From NCBI GenBank assembly GCA_023411645.1, contig JAEYON010000029.1:1-37842 (forward strand): DNA of 37,842 nucleotides, written 5' to 3'. The position numbers and the translations under genes are program-made. Below, piece after piece: positions 1-8,333 of this stretch. Origin of the DNA: Bacillota bacterium (GTDB taxonomy: Bacteria > Bacillota > Clostridia > Acetivibrionales > DTU013). Under the pieces are notes generated by a model. That model did not search any database. It was not told the DNA's origin and saw only the letters and a program-made list of their open reading frames with translations. Within the stretch, counting starts at the first letter, position 1; each line of letters opens with the position of its first letter.

Positions 1-212
1 CCGTCAAAGGTAACTGCAACAGTGCCAACAATGATGTTATTCATCAGCAGAACATATCCATAACCATTCTTAATGTCCTTTGCAATAGCTTCTCTGCCCG
101 GATATCCATTCTGCCATTGGTCAATACCCTGTTCCTTCATATAATCCTGCGCCTGCCCAATAATACACATGATACTGTCGATATCCGCTTCAACTGTCTT
201 TCTGAATACCAC
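1..212 (-). CDS. GNAT N-acetyltransferase, 3' end outside window
   Basis: About 71 N-terminal residues are visible on the minus strand; the C-terminus with the acetyl-CoA loop runs off the left edge. The translation contains a GNAT-like N-terminus (IMCIIGQAQDYMKEQGIDQW, then GYVLLMNNIIVGTVAV, which looks like the beta-strand pair before the acetyl-CoA site). An in-frame TGA lies three codons upstream, so the start is a GTG at 212 with GGAG about 12 bases before it. It begins 9 bases after the stop of the DUF1836 gene, so the two are probably co-transcribed. The substrate cannot be predicted. Confidence 0.7.
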   Translation of the reverse strand, partial: MVFRKTVEADIDSIMCIIGQAQDYMKEQGIDQWQNGYPGREAIAKDIKNGYGYVLLMNNIIVGTVAVTFD

Positions 213-221
213 CGCCGATGC

Positions 222-809
222 TCACTCCTTACTCTCTTTGGGCTTCTTTTCCGGCTGCTTTTCGTCTTTTTTCTGTTCCATTGCCATAGATCTGGCTCTA
301 ATTATTTCAAGTAATCTTTCTGCGGCTAGCCTGTCGCAATAGCTTGCAACCGCAAGTCTTAGCGCCATGTCAGAGAGCTCATCGGCCTCCCACTGCGTAT
401 CTATTCTCTCGGATGTTCTGGAAAGAGCCGCATCAAGAATTTCTCTGAACTTTTCGTAAAACGCCTCGTGACCGCTCACACCGAGCTCTTCCTGCAAAAG
501 CAGTCCCGTATCCCGTACCGTCAGCACCTGTTTTAAAATACAGATCTCTGTGAGCCCGGCCAAGTGCTCGCGGGTATATTTTTTGCCGTCTGCCCGCGGC
601 AGCAGCTTGTCCTTAATATAATTATTTAACATGGCTGAGGTGATCTGTCCGTTTTCTTCAAAGTGGATCAACTGTCTTTGCATATAGGAAATAATCTGAT
701 CTTTGTACAGGCCGATGTCCGGAAATTCAGACCATGTTACCGGGCGTTCCGCCTCGAGCTTATCCTTTAGCTGCTTCAGTTTTTTGTTGACTTGCTCCAG
801 TTCTTTCAT
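222..809 (-). CDS. DUF1836 family protein, probable DNA-binding regulator
   Basis: This 195-residue protein has the hallmarks I associate with DUF1836, a Firmicutes family with a MerR-like winged-helix region. Residues about 55-95 read as helix-turn-helix: TSAMLNNYIKDKLLPRADGK followed by YTREHLAGLTEICILKQVL. A coiled-coil-prone charged N-terminus and a Lys/Glu-rich C-terminal tail flank it. No membrane segment or signal peptide is present. The start has AGGAAGG 5-10 bases upstream. A sigma-A-like promoter lies at 867-895, and the downstream GNAT follows after 9 bases, suggesting a two-gene unit. The regulatory target is unknown. Confidence 0.75.
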   Translation of the reverse strand: MKELEQVNKKLKQLKDKLEAERPVTWSEFPDIGLYKDQIISYMQRQLIHFEENGQITSAMLNNYIKDKLLPRADGKKYTREHLAGLTEICILKQVLTVRDTGLLLQEELGVSGHEAFYEKFREILDAALSRTSERIDTQWEADELSDMALRLAVASYCDRLAAERLLEIIRARSMAMEQKKDEKQPEKKPKESKE

Positions 810-866
810 AACCTTCCTCTCATTCCCATACTGCCGTATACTTACTAAGCGACAGATTCTCCATAT

Positions 867-895
867 ATTCTACTATGCATTGTGTTGTATTTCAA
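867..895 (-). promoter_or_regulatory. Predicted sigma-A promoter for the DUF1836 gene
   Basis: On the minus strand TTGAAA (895-890) and TAGAAT (872-867) are separated by 17 bases, about 60 bases before the DUF1836 start. It lies back to back with the promoter of the divergent SGNH hydrolase gene. Confidence 0.55.
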
Positions 896-961
896 TATAT
901 GAGGTGCTTGTGGCCCTATATAGCAATATTTTTGCCTGTCTAGTTTTTTTTGCCAATCCTG

Positions 962-990
962 TTGACAGCAAAATAATCTCATTATATAAT
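962..990 (+). promoter_or_regulatory. Predicted sigma-A promoter for the SGNH hydrolase gene
   Basis: A perfect TTGACA (962-967) and a perfect TATAAT (985-990) are spaced by 17 bases, about 46 bases upstream of the start at 1037. This is a consensus vegetative promoter. Confidence 0.8.
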
Positions 991-1036
991 TTTCATTATT
1001 GGATTACATGATAATTAAAATTAATGAGGTGTATAT

Positions 1037-1720
1037 ATGATAAAATCCATTTGTGTTTTTGGCGATTCAATTGTAAAAGGTGTCATCTTTGATGCAATCC
1101 GCGGCAGGTATACATTCTTGAAAAATAGCTGTGCCAATATTTTCGGGAGGAACACAGGTATTAAGGTAGACAATTATGCAAAATTTGGATGCACAATTGC
1201 CATTGGTGATCAAATCATTGACAGGTATGCATCAGATCTTACCCGTTACGAATATACGGCTCTTGAATTCGGCGGGAATGATTGTGATTTTGACTGGAAG
1301 GCAGTCTCCGAGCGTCCTGACGATATGCATATCCCCAATACACCTATCGAAACGTTTGAAGAACTATATTCAAAGGTCATTGACAAGGTCATTGATCGCG
1401 GAAGCAAGCCTGTCCTGTTTTCTCTTCCTCCGCTTCACGCGCAGAAATATTTTAATTTCCTGTCAAGAGGTCTGAATGCAGATAACATCCTGAGATGGCT
1501 TGGTGATGTTGAACACATTTACAGGTGGCACGAAATGTATAATCTTGTTGTGGTAAAACTGGCCGCAATGAAAAACGCCCCGCTGATCGATATCCGCAGA
1601 GCGTTTCTTGAAAGCAGGAATTATCCGGGCCTGTTCTGTGAGGATGGCATCCACCCGAATGAGGCAGGGCATGCACTGATCTCCGAGGTTCTAAATGGCT
1701 ATTCCTTCGCACTTGTATAG
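1037..1720 (+). CDS. SGNH/GDSL-family hydrolase
   Basis: This 227-residue cytoplasmic protein (no signal peptide) has the SGNH blocks in order: FGDSIVKG with the nucleophile Ser at residues 9-12, a Gly near residue 50, GGNDCDF with the oxyanion Asn near residues 79-83, and DGIHPNEAGH with the catalytic Asp and His near residues 205-214. Members hydrolyse ester or acyl bonds on lipids, sugars or cell-wall acetyl groups; the substrate here is not predictable. GAGGTG lies 7 bases before the ATG and a consensus promoter stands upstream. It converges on the polysaccharide-deacetylase gene, with only 38 bases between the stops and no clear terminator. A second, different SGNH gene lies at 12.1 kb. 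Confidence 0.85.
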   Translation: MIKSICVFGDSIVKGVIFDAIRGRYTFLKNSCANIFGRNTGIKVDNYAKFGCTIAIGDQIIDRYASDLTRYEYTALEFGGNDCDFDWKAVSERPDDMHIPNTPIETFEELYSKVIDKVIDRGSKPVLFSLPPLHAQKYFNFLSRGLNADNILRWLGDVEHIYRWHEMYNLVVVKLAAMKNAPLIDIRRAFLESRNYPGLFCEDGIHPNEAGHALISEVLNGYSFALV

Positions 1721-1758
1721 GAAAGCAACTCATTTATGAGCCTTCCAGCCGGTGCTGC

Positions 1759-3021
1759 TCAATATGTCAGCAATATCCTGTCACCTACCATCTCTGGGTT
1801 CACATAATCCCTATAGGACTCCGGAATGGCTACCGTATCAGGATTGCCGTCACTTACATACTGGTTGTCCCGTTTCATATTTGAAAGCCACCATCCAAGA
1901 TCCTGATCCACAGGTGTGATGCCTGAAGATCTGACTCGGTGTGTGGAAAGAGGGTCAAATTTAATGCTGAACGGCGACGGCGCTGGGTCCCAGCCCACCT
2001 CCATAATAGCAGGATTTTCATATTTGGTCCCTTCGAATTCCCCTTTTATCACATACCCGGTCAGCTCTTTGGCAGGTGCTCCGTATGGAAGGGAAAATGC
2101 CGCAAAGCTGTAGCCGGGAATAAGTTCATGCATTTTTTGCTGGTTTTTTCCGATTTCCTCCTGTATAATAGCCGCCGTCTTACCGTCTTCCTTAAGGTTG
2201 ATGTGAGAATAGGTATGATTGCCAAGCTCAAAGCCCTTGCTGACCAGATACTCAAGTCTCTGTTGCAGCGTTCCGACAGAACCGAATGTCTGATTACCCA
2301 GGTTGACAAAAAATGTACCTTTTGTACCAAAGTCCGGGTGTGTTTTACTGAATTCCTCCAGAATACCAACAGCGGAATCCGGATTGGACTTGAAAGTCCC
2401 GTTCTCCTCGATCAGGTTGAATTGCCCGGCGGTACCGTCGTCAAAGGTGAATACCATGGGTATGCAGCCCGCTGGCACAGATATATTGCCGGTAAGATAA
2501 TCCTTCATGCTTATCAGTCTGTATCCGGAAGTGTAAAGCGTGTCCAGCAGTGCTCTAAATTCACTGAAGGTTGTTGTATATGCTTTATCACCCTTTTCAT
2601 ATTTTTCAATAAAGTTGTGGAACATAACAACCATTATTCTGCCTGCTTCATTGGGCTTCACCTCGTTGAGATCAATTACAGGAGGCGTCTGTTTTTCAGT
2701 ATCTGCATGGATGTCTGAAGGGTCATTGCTTTCACTGGCAGGATTACCTTTTCCATCAGTTTGATCACCGGCGCTGCCCGGCTCTCCCGCGGCCTGCCCA
2801 TTAGCCTGTTCCTCGGATTCCTGTCCGGTAATAAGAGTGGATTCCTGCCGCGCTTGTGTATCTATACCCGCTTGCGCGTCCAGGGACAGATTTCCCCCGT
2901 TTTCGAGCTTTTCATTCGCGCAGCCCTGCAGTAACAGTATTGCAATCAGAACAAGCATTGTGATTTTAACTGCAGATTTTTTTTCGATTTTTACAACACC
3001 TTTTTTTGAGATTTTCATCAT
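1759..3021 (-). CDS. Polysaccharide deacetylase family lipoprotein
   Basis: This 420-residue protein begins with a Lys-rich n-region, a hydrophobic stretch and a lipobox (LLQGC, Cys near residue 34), so it is predicted to be lipid-anchored outside the membrane. Residues 35-115 are a Gly/Ser/Asp/Glu-rich linker. A NodB homology domain follows: motif 1 is TFDDG near residues 191-195 and motif 2 is HTYSH near residues 269-273, supplying the Asp-His-His metal site of carbohydrate esterase family 4. Family members remove N- or O-acetyl groups from peptidoglycan or other polysaccharides. The C-terminal 60 residues diverge from the typical fold. The gene appears to stand alone. Confidence 0.85.
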   Translation of the reverse strand: MMKISKKGVVKIEKKSAVKITMLVLIAILLLQGCANEKLENGGNLSLDAQAGIDTQARQESTLITGQESEEQANGQAAGEPGSAGDQTDGKGNPASESNDPSDIHADTEKQTPPVIDLNEVKPNEAGRIMVVMFHNFIEKYEKGDKAYTTTFSEFRALLDTLYTSGYRLISMKDYLTGNISVPAGCIPMVFTFDDGTAGQFNLIEENGTFKSNPDSAVGILEEFSKTHPDFGTKGTFFVNLGNQTFGSVGTLQQRLEYLVSKGFELGNHTYSHINLKEDGKTAAIIQEEIGKNQQKMHELIPGYSFAAFSLPYGAPAKELTGYVIKGEFEGTKYENPAIMEVGWDPAPSPFSIKFDPLSTHRVRSSGITPVDQDLGWWLSNMKRDNQYVSDGNPDTVAIPESYRDYVNPEMVGDRILLTY

Positions 3022-3190
3022 GTGTCCCTCTTCATTCTTTTTTTCATAAGCTGCTATGCAATTACTGTTCAGATTTTCATTGTATGCGGATACTGTTTAA
3101 CCAATCATGATATTTTTTGTTATTATAGACAGATTACACTCGAAAATTGTTCCAATCAAATTAAGTATATTACCATAATTTTATCAATAT

Positions 3191-3865
3191 CTATCTTAAT
3201 ATGCTGTTTAGTATTTGCATGCCGGTTTTATGTGTAGGTATAACCTCATCGCACATACTGTCAAAAAAATCAATACTTGCTTTCTGCCGTCGTGAAGCAA
3301 TTTCTCTGGCGCGGTCTGTGAAGAATTTTTCATAAATGTTTTTCAATTTCCAGTTGTACTCCGTAAAAAACGAAGGTTCTTCATTAATATCTCCAATTAG
3401 TATATCTCCATTTTCATCAACGCAATACAATGGATTTGAAACAATCCCTATATACGCAATTGTTCTGGCAATGCCCATTGTACCTGTTGCATCCAACTTG
3501 TCCGCATCAAACAAAATCTTTGCTTCCCAGCTTTCAGGAACATTATTGCTCCTGTACCTGTGTGAAGAAATACAATCTCTTACATGAAGTGCCCGACTTT
3601 CGGTCCAACCAATTCCCAACAAATACTCATACGCCATATCAGCACCGATTATGGCATGATCCAGTTCCTGATTTTGAAACTGTGCATTACGTCCAATATC
3701 ATGCAAAAGTGATGCCGCAACCAAAACGTCAGTATCAACATTATAATGACTGGCTATATCTAAAGCAGAATATAAGACACGATAAATATGTTGACTGTCA
3801 TGAGCCCCGTCGTTCATACATTCAAGCATATATTGTTCAATTTTTGAATACATATCCTTTTCCAT
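3191..3865 (-). CDS. HD-domain metal-dependent phosphohydrolase
   Basis: This 224-residue soluble protein has an HD superfamily core. The visible residues are AHDSQHIYRVL (first His near residue 22), LLHDIGR (the HD pair near residues 54-56), a His in SSHRYR near residue 99, and FDADKLDA (final Asp near residue 119). It lacks a nucleotide-cyclase or RelA partner domain and is the right length for the stand-alone YedJ-like class. Such enzymes cleave phosphate esters of nucleotides; the substrate is unknown. AGGAGG lies 7 bases before the ATG. It sits downstream of addA on the same strand after about 125 bases, probably as its own unit. Confidence 0.8.
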   Translation of the reverse strand: MEKDMYSKIEQYMLECMNDGAHDSQHIYRVLYSALDIASHYNVDTDVLVAASLLHDIGRNAQFQNQELDHAIIGADMAYEYLLGIGWTESRALHVRDCISSHRYRSNNVPESWEAKILFDADKLDATGTMGIARTIAYIGIVSNPLYCVDENGDILIGDINEEPSFFTEYNWKLKNIYEKFFTDRAREIASRRQKASIDFFDSMCDEVIPTHKTGMQILNSILR

Positions 3866-3989
3866 GTGGAACCTCCTAAAAATAAATGAATGCCGCTTCG
3901 CTGCCTCCCGTAATTTATTTTACCTGTTATCCGAAGCCGCGTTCACATGACCAATTAACGTGAATCGGTAATTTGGGCTGATTGACCAT

Positions 3990-6900
3990 TTATGGCATGA
4001 GCAATAGCTGACCGGTATGGAACAGATACAAGTATTTTTCGGCAACCCTTTTTCCTGTAGTTTTTTCGAGAGCCCGGACATAATACTCTATCTGAGCCTC
4101 ATATCGTTTTCGTATAATATCTTCCCCGCCCTCAGGTACATAATCCGTCTTATAATCCAGCAGCACGATCTCGTCCTCAGACTCAAACCAGCAGTCTATC
4201 ACGCCCTGCACAAGCATCGTTTCGCTGTCGAACAGGTCTGAAGCAAGTTCGCCGTATATTTCTGTACATTTGATTTCTATGTTGAAGGTCATTTCTCTGT
4301 GTATAACTCCACAGTTCAACATGCGCTGTCCGACCGACGTCTCAAAGAATCTGGCAACCGCTTCAGGACGAACCGTTTGCGCCTCTGCCTCCGTTAGCTT
4401 TTCATTGGCTTTCATCGATGCAATCTGCTCCCTGATCTCCTCAGTAAAGGAGTCAGCTCTCCTGCCGGATTCTTCTGTCAATTGATTTTGTACCTTCGCC
4501 AGCCTCACCAGGTCCAGGTTCTGCATAACAAAATGCATAATGGTTCCTTTTGCTGCTGCACTAAGAGCGGTTGTCGCTTCCATAAAAAGAGGCCGTGCAA
4601 CCATCGGGGGAATATAGGGTATTGTCGACTCGTTCTGTTCCTCCTGTAAAAATTTTCGTTTCAATTCCGTCACAGAAATCTTGGCAGGAATAGCGGACAG
4701 CTTTTGATATGGATACTGCCACTGCAGCATTTCTACCAATCGGTTTGAAAGCTCCTTTTTGTGATTGTGCCGTATGTGCTGATTGTATTGTATCTCATCG
4801 TTCACATTGTCCTGATTCCTTTCCTCGAGCCAGCTTCTGATGTTCTCTTCTGCGTCCGCAGAGCCTTTTTGCAGCCTTGTAGCGCCAATTCCCCAAAGCT
4901 TAACTTCCCAGCAGGATTGATCCTCTGAGATGTACAAGTCGTCTTCATGCAGCTCTGCCGCTAATCTTACCGGTTTGCCTGACTCATGTCTTGCAATCGC
5001 CGGACCAATCCAGTCAAGATAGCATGAAGCCTGCATGACGCTATAAGGAGGCAGTTCTTCTGCCGTCGTATCCGCTGTGGCGCACCATCTAGCGCAAACA
5101 CCTGACAGGTTCCTCACGCTGCCTGTAATAATCAGCTTTTCTCTGGCTCTTGTAAAAGCTACATATAGAATCCGCATTTCTTCCGAAAGGGTCTCCAGTC
5201 TCAGTTTTTGACGTATGGCAAATTTGGGCATAGTCGGTGTGATTGTACGTCTGTCCAGATCTACAAGGTCGGGACCAAACCCCAGTTCCTGATGGAGCAG
5301 TATCCCCAAATTAAGATCCATCATGTTGAATCGCTTCCCGCAGCCCGCCAGAATAACCACCGGGAACTCAAGACCTTTACTCTTGTGGATACTCATTATT
5401 CTGACGACATTGTCATTTTCACCGAGTATTTTGGCGCTCCCCATGTCACCGCCTCCGCTTCTGAGCCTGTTGATGAAGTTAATAAAATTGAACAGGCCTT
5501 TGTAGCTGGTTTCCTCATATTGCCGCGCACGCTCAAAAAGCATGCGCAGATTCGCCTGACGCTCGGGGCCTCCCGGTAGAATGCCTGCATAGCTGTAGTA
5601 GCCGGTTTCTGTTAGCAGTTGCCACACCAGCTCGTCCGTTGGCGTATATTGTGCGGCCTTGCGCCAGCGCTGAAGCTGATTGAGGAACTTGGCCACCTTG
5701 GTCTGAAGAGCGCTTGACGAACCGGTTTCTTCACTGATCCCTGCCTCTTTTATGGGTTCTGACGGTTCCGTGACGGGGTGGGACGGTTCTTCGGTGACGG
5801 ATTGAGACGGTTCTTCGGTGACGGATTGAGACGGTTCTCTGCTGTCAGGCTGAGAAACCTCCCGGCTGACCATGGCCTGCATGGCTTCATAGATTGTCAC
5901 TGAGCGGTCTTCCAGCCTTATGTCGGCCAGTTCGTCTGTAGTGAAACCGCCAATGGGCGATCTGAGAACAGCAAGCATCGGGATGTCCTGTATCGGATTA
6001 TCAATTATCTGAAGCAGGGATAGTATAGTCTCAACCTCAACCGTCCTGAAATATCCCAGTCCTGCGTCGGCATAGGCAGGAATCCCCATTGCGGATAACT
6101 CATCGGTAAAAATATCCGCCCAGTTTCTGGTAGTTCTCATAAGAATGACGATGTCTCTATATTGAACCGGTCTGTAATCCTTCAGCCTTTTGTCATAAAT
6201 GACGAAGCCGCCCTGTGCCAGGGATACCAGGGATTTTATTCTTTTACCGACAATACGTGCCTCGGATTGAATGTTGTCAAGAGATTCTTCTTCCTCCGGA
6301 ATTCCTTCATCAGACGTCGCAGCAGAATCTTGCTGGTTTGTTACTGTTTTGTTTTCATCCATGCCCTCTGGGCTTGCGTCCATTCTGTTTTCGCCTGCAT
6401 CCTGATCCTTGCCCGGAATGATCTCATCAAGTGTGGAAGTAACATCGAGAAGATGCACCTCAATGGCTCCCCCGGCTGCACATCCGGTGTTTGTGTCATC
6501 ATATTGCGCTCCGGGGTTGAGATACTCCTTATGCGTATAATCCAGTTCTCCTACCTGCGCCGACATAATTTGCCTGAAAACAAAGTTAACTCCGCCGATG
6601 ACCTCTGCCCGGCTTCTGAAATTTTTATATAATTGGATCACCTGACTGTCATGTCCACTCTCATGGGGATATGACAGATACTTTGTCATAAACAGCTCCG
6701 GCTTTGCCTGTCTGAATCTGTAAATGCTCTGCTTTACATCCCCGACCATAAATATGTTATTTCTGCCTCTCTGCTTTCCGGATATGGTTTCAAGAATCAA
6801 TTCCTGTATCAGATTACTGTCCTGGTATTCGTCCACAAGGATCTCCTCATATTTTTCACTTAGCTCCGCTGCGGCAGGCTTTGGTATTCCGTTTTCCAGA

Positions 6901-8333
6901 AGCGCTTTAAGGCAGTAATGCTCCAGATCGTTGAAGTCGAGAATTCCTTTGCTTTTCTTCTTTTGCTGGAACAATTCTTCAAATCTGCATACCATAGCTG
7001 AAAGGTACTGAAGCTGCGGATACAGCTTCTCAAAGTCTGCCTTCCACTGAGCCGCAGTCGCATCAAATCCGCTTTCGTACAGTTTTTTCAGCCGTTCCTT
7101 CATTTGACTGCGAACAGCCTTAACCTCCTCCTGGGCAGCGGGATCAGCATCCTTGCCGCATCTTGGAAGTCTGCCATACTCGATGCTGGATAATGCTTCA
7201 TGTAAGGTATCCCATGCACTGTCGCCGGATGCGATGCCTGGCTTGTGCGGTTGGGCTCCGGCAGCGGATGCCGGGTCGGCGGAAGAGGCCGGCGACAAAG
7301 CGGCGTTGCCGGATGTCTCGGAGGTGCCGGTCTTTCCGGTGCCGTTAGCAGGTGTATCGTCGCAGGTGGTTGAGTCACCGGAAGTCGTTATACCGATTAT
7401 GTGCTGATGTGCTCCGGCGCCGTTGTCCGGCCCGGCAGCGGATGCCGGGTCGGCGGAAGAGGCCGGCGACAATGCGTCAGCGCCGGATGTCTCGGAGGTG
7501 CCGGCCGGTTCACCGGCGGTGTAAGCCGCTTCGCAAAGGCGAAGCAGCTCACGAAGACGCTCAAAATCCGCTTCAAGGACGCCGCAGTACGGCCCGAGGC
7601 CCTGCCTGCGAGCCGCCCGTGCCGCCGCCTTCTCAAGCAAGGCCGCCAGGCCTTGCAGCTCGGCGGCCGCACCTTTGAGCAGCACACGCGCCCATGGGGT
7701 GCTGCTCAAAGAGGCAGAAGCCCCAATGTTGTAGGCTTCTGCCTGGGCGGTGAGCCACTGCTCCGGCCATGGGTCGCTTTGGGTGAAGCGATGCAGCGTC
7801 AATATCATCTCGCGCAGCGCACTGTCATCCCTACCGCCTCCGTAGCTGTCCACCAACTGAAAGAATATGCTGTTGTTTTCCTCAGTCTCGTATTTCTCCT
7901 CAAACAGGTCTTCAAGCACATCAAGCCTGAGCAATGCGCTTTCTGTCTCGTCCGCTATTCTGAACAGCGGATCCAGATCAAGGCTGTGGAAGTGATTCCT
8001 CACAACCTCCAGACAGAACGAATGCAGTGTCATGATGCTGGCGCGATCCAGCAGCGCCATCTGCCTGTGCAGGTTCTGTGACGCCGGATTCTCATCAAGC
8101 GCAGCCGCAAGAGCATCTCCGATCCTCTCGCGCATTTCGGTGGCGGCTGCATTTGTAAAGGTAACGACCAAAAGCCTGTCTATGTCCACAGGCCTTTCAC
8201 TGTCTGTTATTTTTTGTATAATCCTCTCCACAAGCACTGCTGTCTTGCCGGCTCCGGCTCCGGCAGCTACCAGCAGATTGCAATCTCTCCGGGTGATTGC
8301 TAAAAGTTGTTCCGGTGTCCAATTCTGCGCCAT
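3990..8333 (-). CDS. addA: ATP-dependent helicase/nuclease subunit A (AddA)
   Basis: This is the UvrD-like helicase and nuclease subunit of AddAB, which processes double-strand breaks for RecA-dependent repair. Visible motifs in order are Walker A AAGAGAGKTA (residues about 22-31), Walker B DEYQD (about 499-504), GDVKQSIYRFR, IHKSKGLEFPVV (about 980-995), VAFTRARE (motif VI) and the nuclease motif GVIDCWF with LLDYKTD (about 1391-1397). At 1447 residues it is roughly 200 longer than B. subtilis AddA. The excess lies mainly in low-complexity insertions at about residues 265-385, 655-705 and 830-870. Its ATG shares one base with the addB stop (TAATG), indicating translational coupling. Confidence 0.97.
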   Translation of the reverse strand: MAQNWTPEQLLAITRRDCNLLVAAGAGAGKTAVLVERIIQKITDSERPVDIDRLLVVTFTNAAATEMRERIGDALAAALDENPASQNLHRQMALLDRASIMTLHSFCLEVVRNHFHSLDLDPLFRIADETESALLRLDVLEDLFEEKYETEENNSIFFQLVDSYGGGRDDSALREMILTLHRFTQSDPWPEQWLTAQAEAYNIGASASLSSTPWARVLLKGAAAELQGLAALLEKAAARAARRQGLGPYCGVLEADFERLRELLRLCEAAYTAGEPAGTSETSGADALSPASSADPASAAGPDNGAGAHQHIIGITTSGDSTTCDDTPANGTGKTGTSETSGNAALSPASSADPASAAGAQPHKPGIASGDSAWDTLHEALSSIEYGRLPRCGKDADPAAQEEVKAVRSQMKERLKKLYESGFDATAAQWKADFEKLYPQLQYLSAMVCRFEELFQQKKKSKGILDFNDLEHYCLKALLENGIPKPAAAELSEKYEEILVDEYQDSNLIQELILETISGKQRGRNNIFMVGDVKQSIYRFRQAKPELFMTKYLSYPHESGHDSQVIQLYKNFRSRAEVIGGVNFVFRQIMSAQVGELDYTHKEYLNPGAQYDDTNTGCAAGGAIEVHLLDVTSTLDEIIPGKDQDAGENRMDASPEGMDENKTVTNQQDSAATSDEGIPEEEESLDNIQSEARIVGKRIKSLVSLAQGGFVIYDKRLKDYRPVQYRDIVILMRTTRNWADIFTDELSAMGIPAYADAGLGYFRTVEVETILSLLQIIDNPIQDIPMLAVLRSPIGGFTTDELADIRLEDRSVTIYEAMQAMVSREVSQPDSREPSQSVTEEPSQSVTEEPSHPVTEPSEPIKEAGISEETGSSSALQTKVAKFLNQLQRWRKAAQYTPTDELVWQLLTETGYYSYAGILPGGPERQANLRMLFERARQYEETSYKGLFNFINFINRLRSGGGDMGSAKILGENDNVVRIMSIHKSKGLEFPVVILAGCGKRFNMMDLNLGILLHQELGFGPDLVDLDRRTITPTMPKFAIRQKLRLETLSEEMRILYVAFTRAREKLIITGSVRNLSGVCARWCATADTTAEELPPYSVMQASCYLDWIGPAIARHESGKPVRLAAELHEDDLYISEDQSCWEVKLWGIGATRLQKGSADAEENIRSWLEERNQDNVNDEIQYNQHIRHNHKKELSNRLVEMLQWQYPYQKLSAIPAKISVTELKRKFLQEEQNESTIPYIPPMVARPLFMEATTALSAAAKGTIMHFVMQNLDLVRLAKVQNQLTEESGRRADSFTEEIREQIASMKANEKLTEAEAQTVRPEAVARFFETSVGQRMLNCGVIHREMTFNIEIKCTEIYGELASDLFDSETMLVQGVIDCWFESEDEIVLLDYKTDYVPEGGEDIIRKRYEAQIEYYVRALEKTTGKRVAEKYLYLFHTGQLLLMP
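5761..5838 (-). repeat. 24-bp tandem repeat inside addA
   Basis: Two perfect copies of a 24-base unit (5785-5808 and 5809-5832) with degenerate flanking copies encode repeated EEPSQSVT octapeptides near AddA residues 833-858. Because 24 is a multiple of three, the expansion keeps the reading frame. The segment lies between conserved helicase motifs and is probably a flexible, hydrophilic loop. Confidence 0.85.
7258..7504 (-). repeat. In-frame 73-bp direct repeat inside addA
   Basis: Positions 7258-7330 and 7432-7504 are near-identical apart from a short variable core. They encode the repeated peptide TSETSGxxALSPASSADPASAAG at AddA residues about 277-301 and 335-359. The copies are 174 bases apart (58 codons), so the whole spacer may also have been duplicated. 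The stretch from 7250 to 7700 is conspicuously GC-rich, and the opposite strand stays open there only because of that bias. Confidence 0.85.

Noticed and set aside
117..314. Short plus-strand frame overlapping the GNAT and DUF1836 genes
   Set aside because: Antisense to two well-supported genes, with no ribosome binding site.
1939..2718. Plus-strand reading frame of about 259 codons opposite the polysaccharide-deacetylase gene
   Set aside because: The minus-strand frame has a signal peptide and both NodB motifs; the plus-strand translation shows no recognisable domain.
7401..8081. Long plus-strand reading frame of about 226 codons opposite addA
   Set aside because: It is the antisense shadow of the GC-rich addA segment; its composition is Arg/Gly/Pro-rich, it has no domain, and addA on the other strand is certain.
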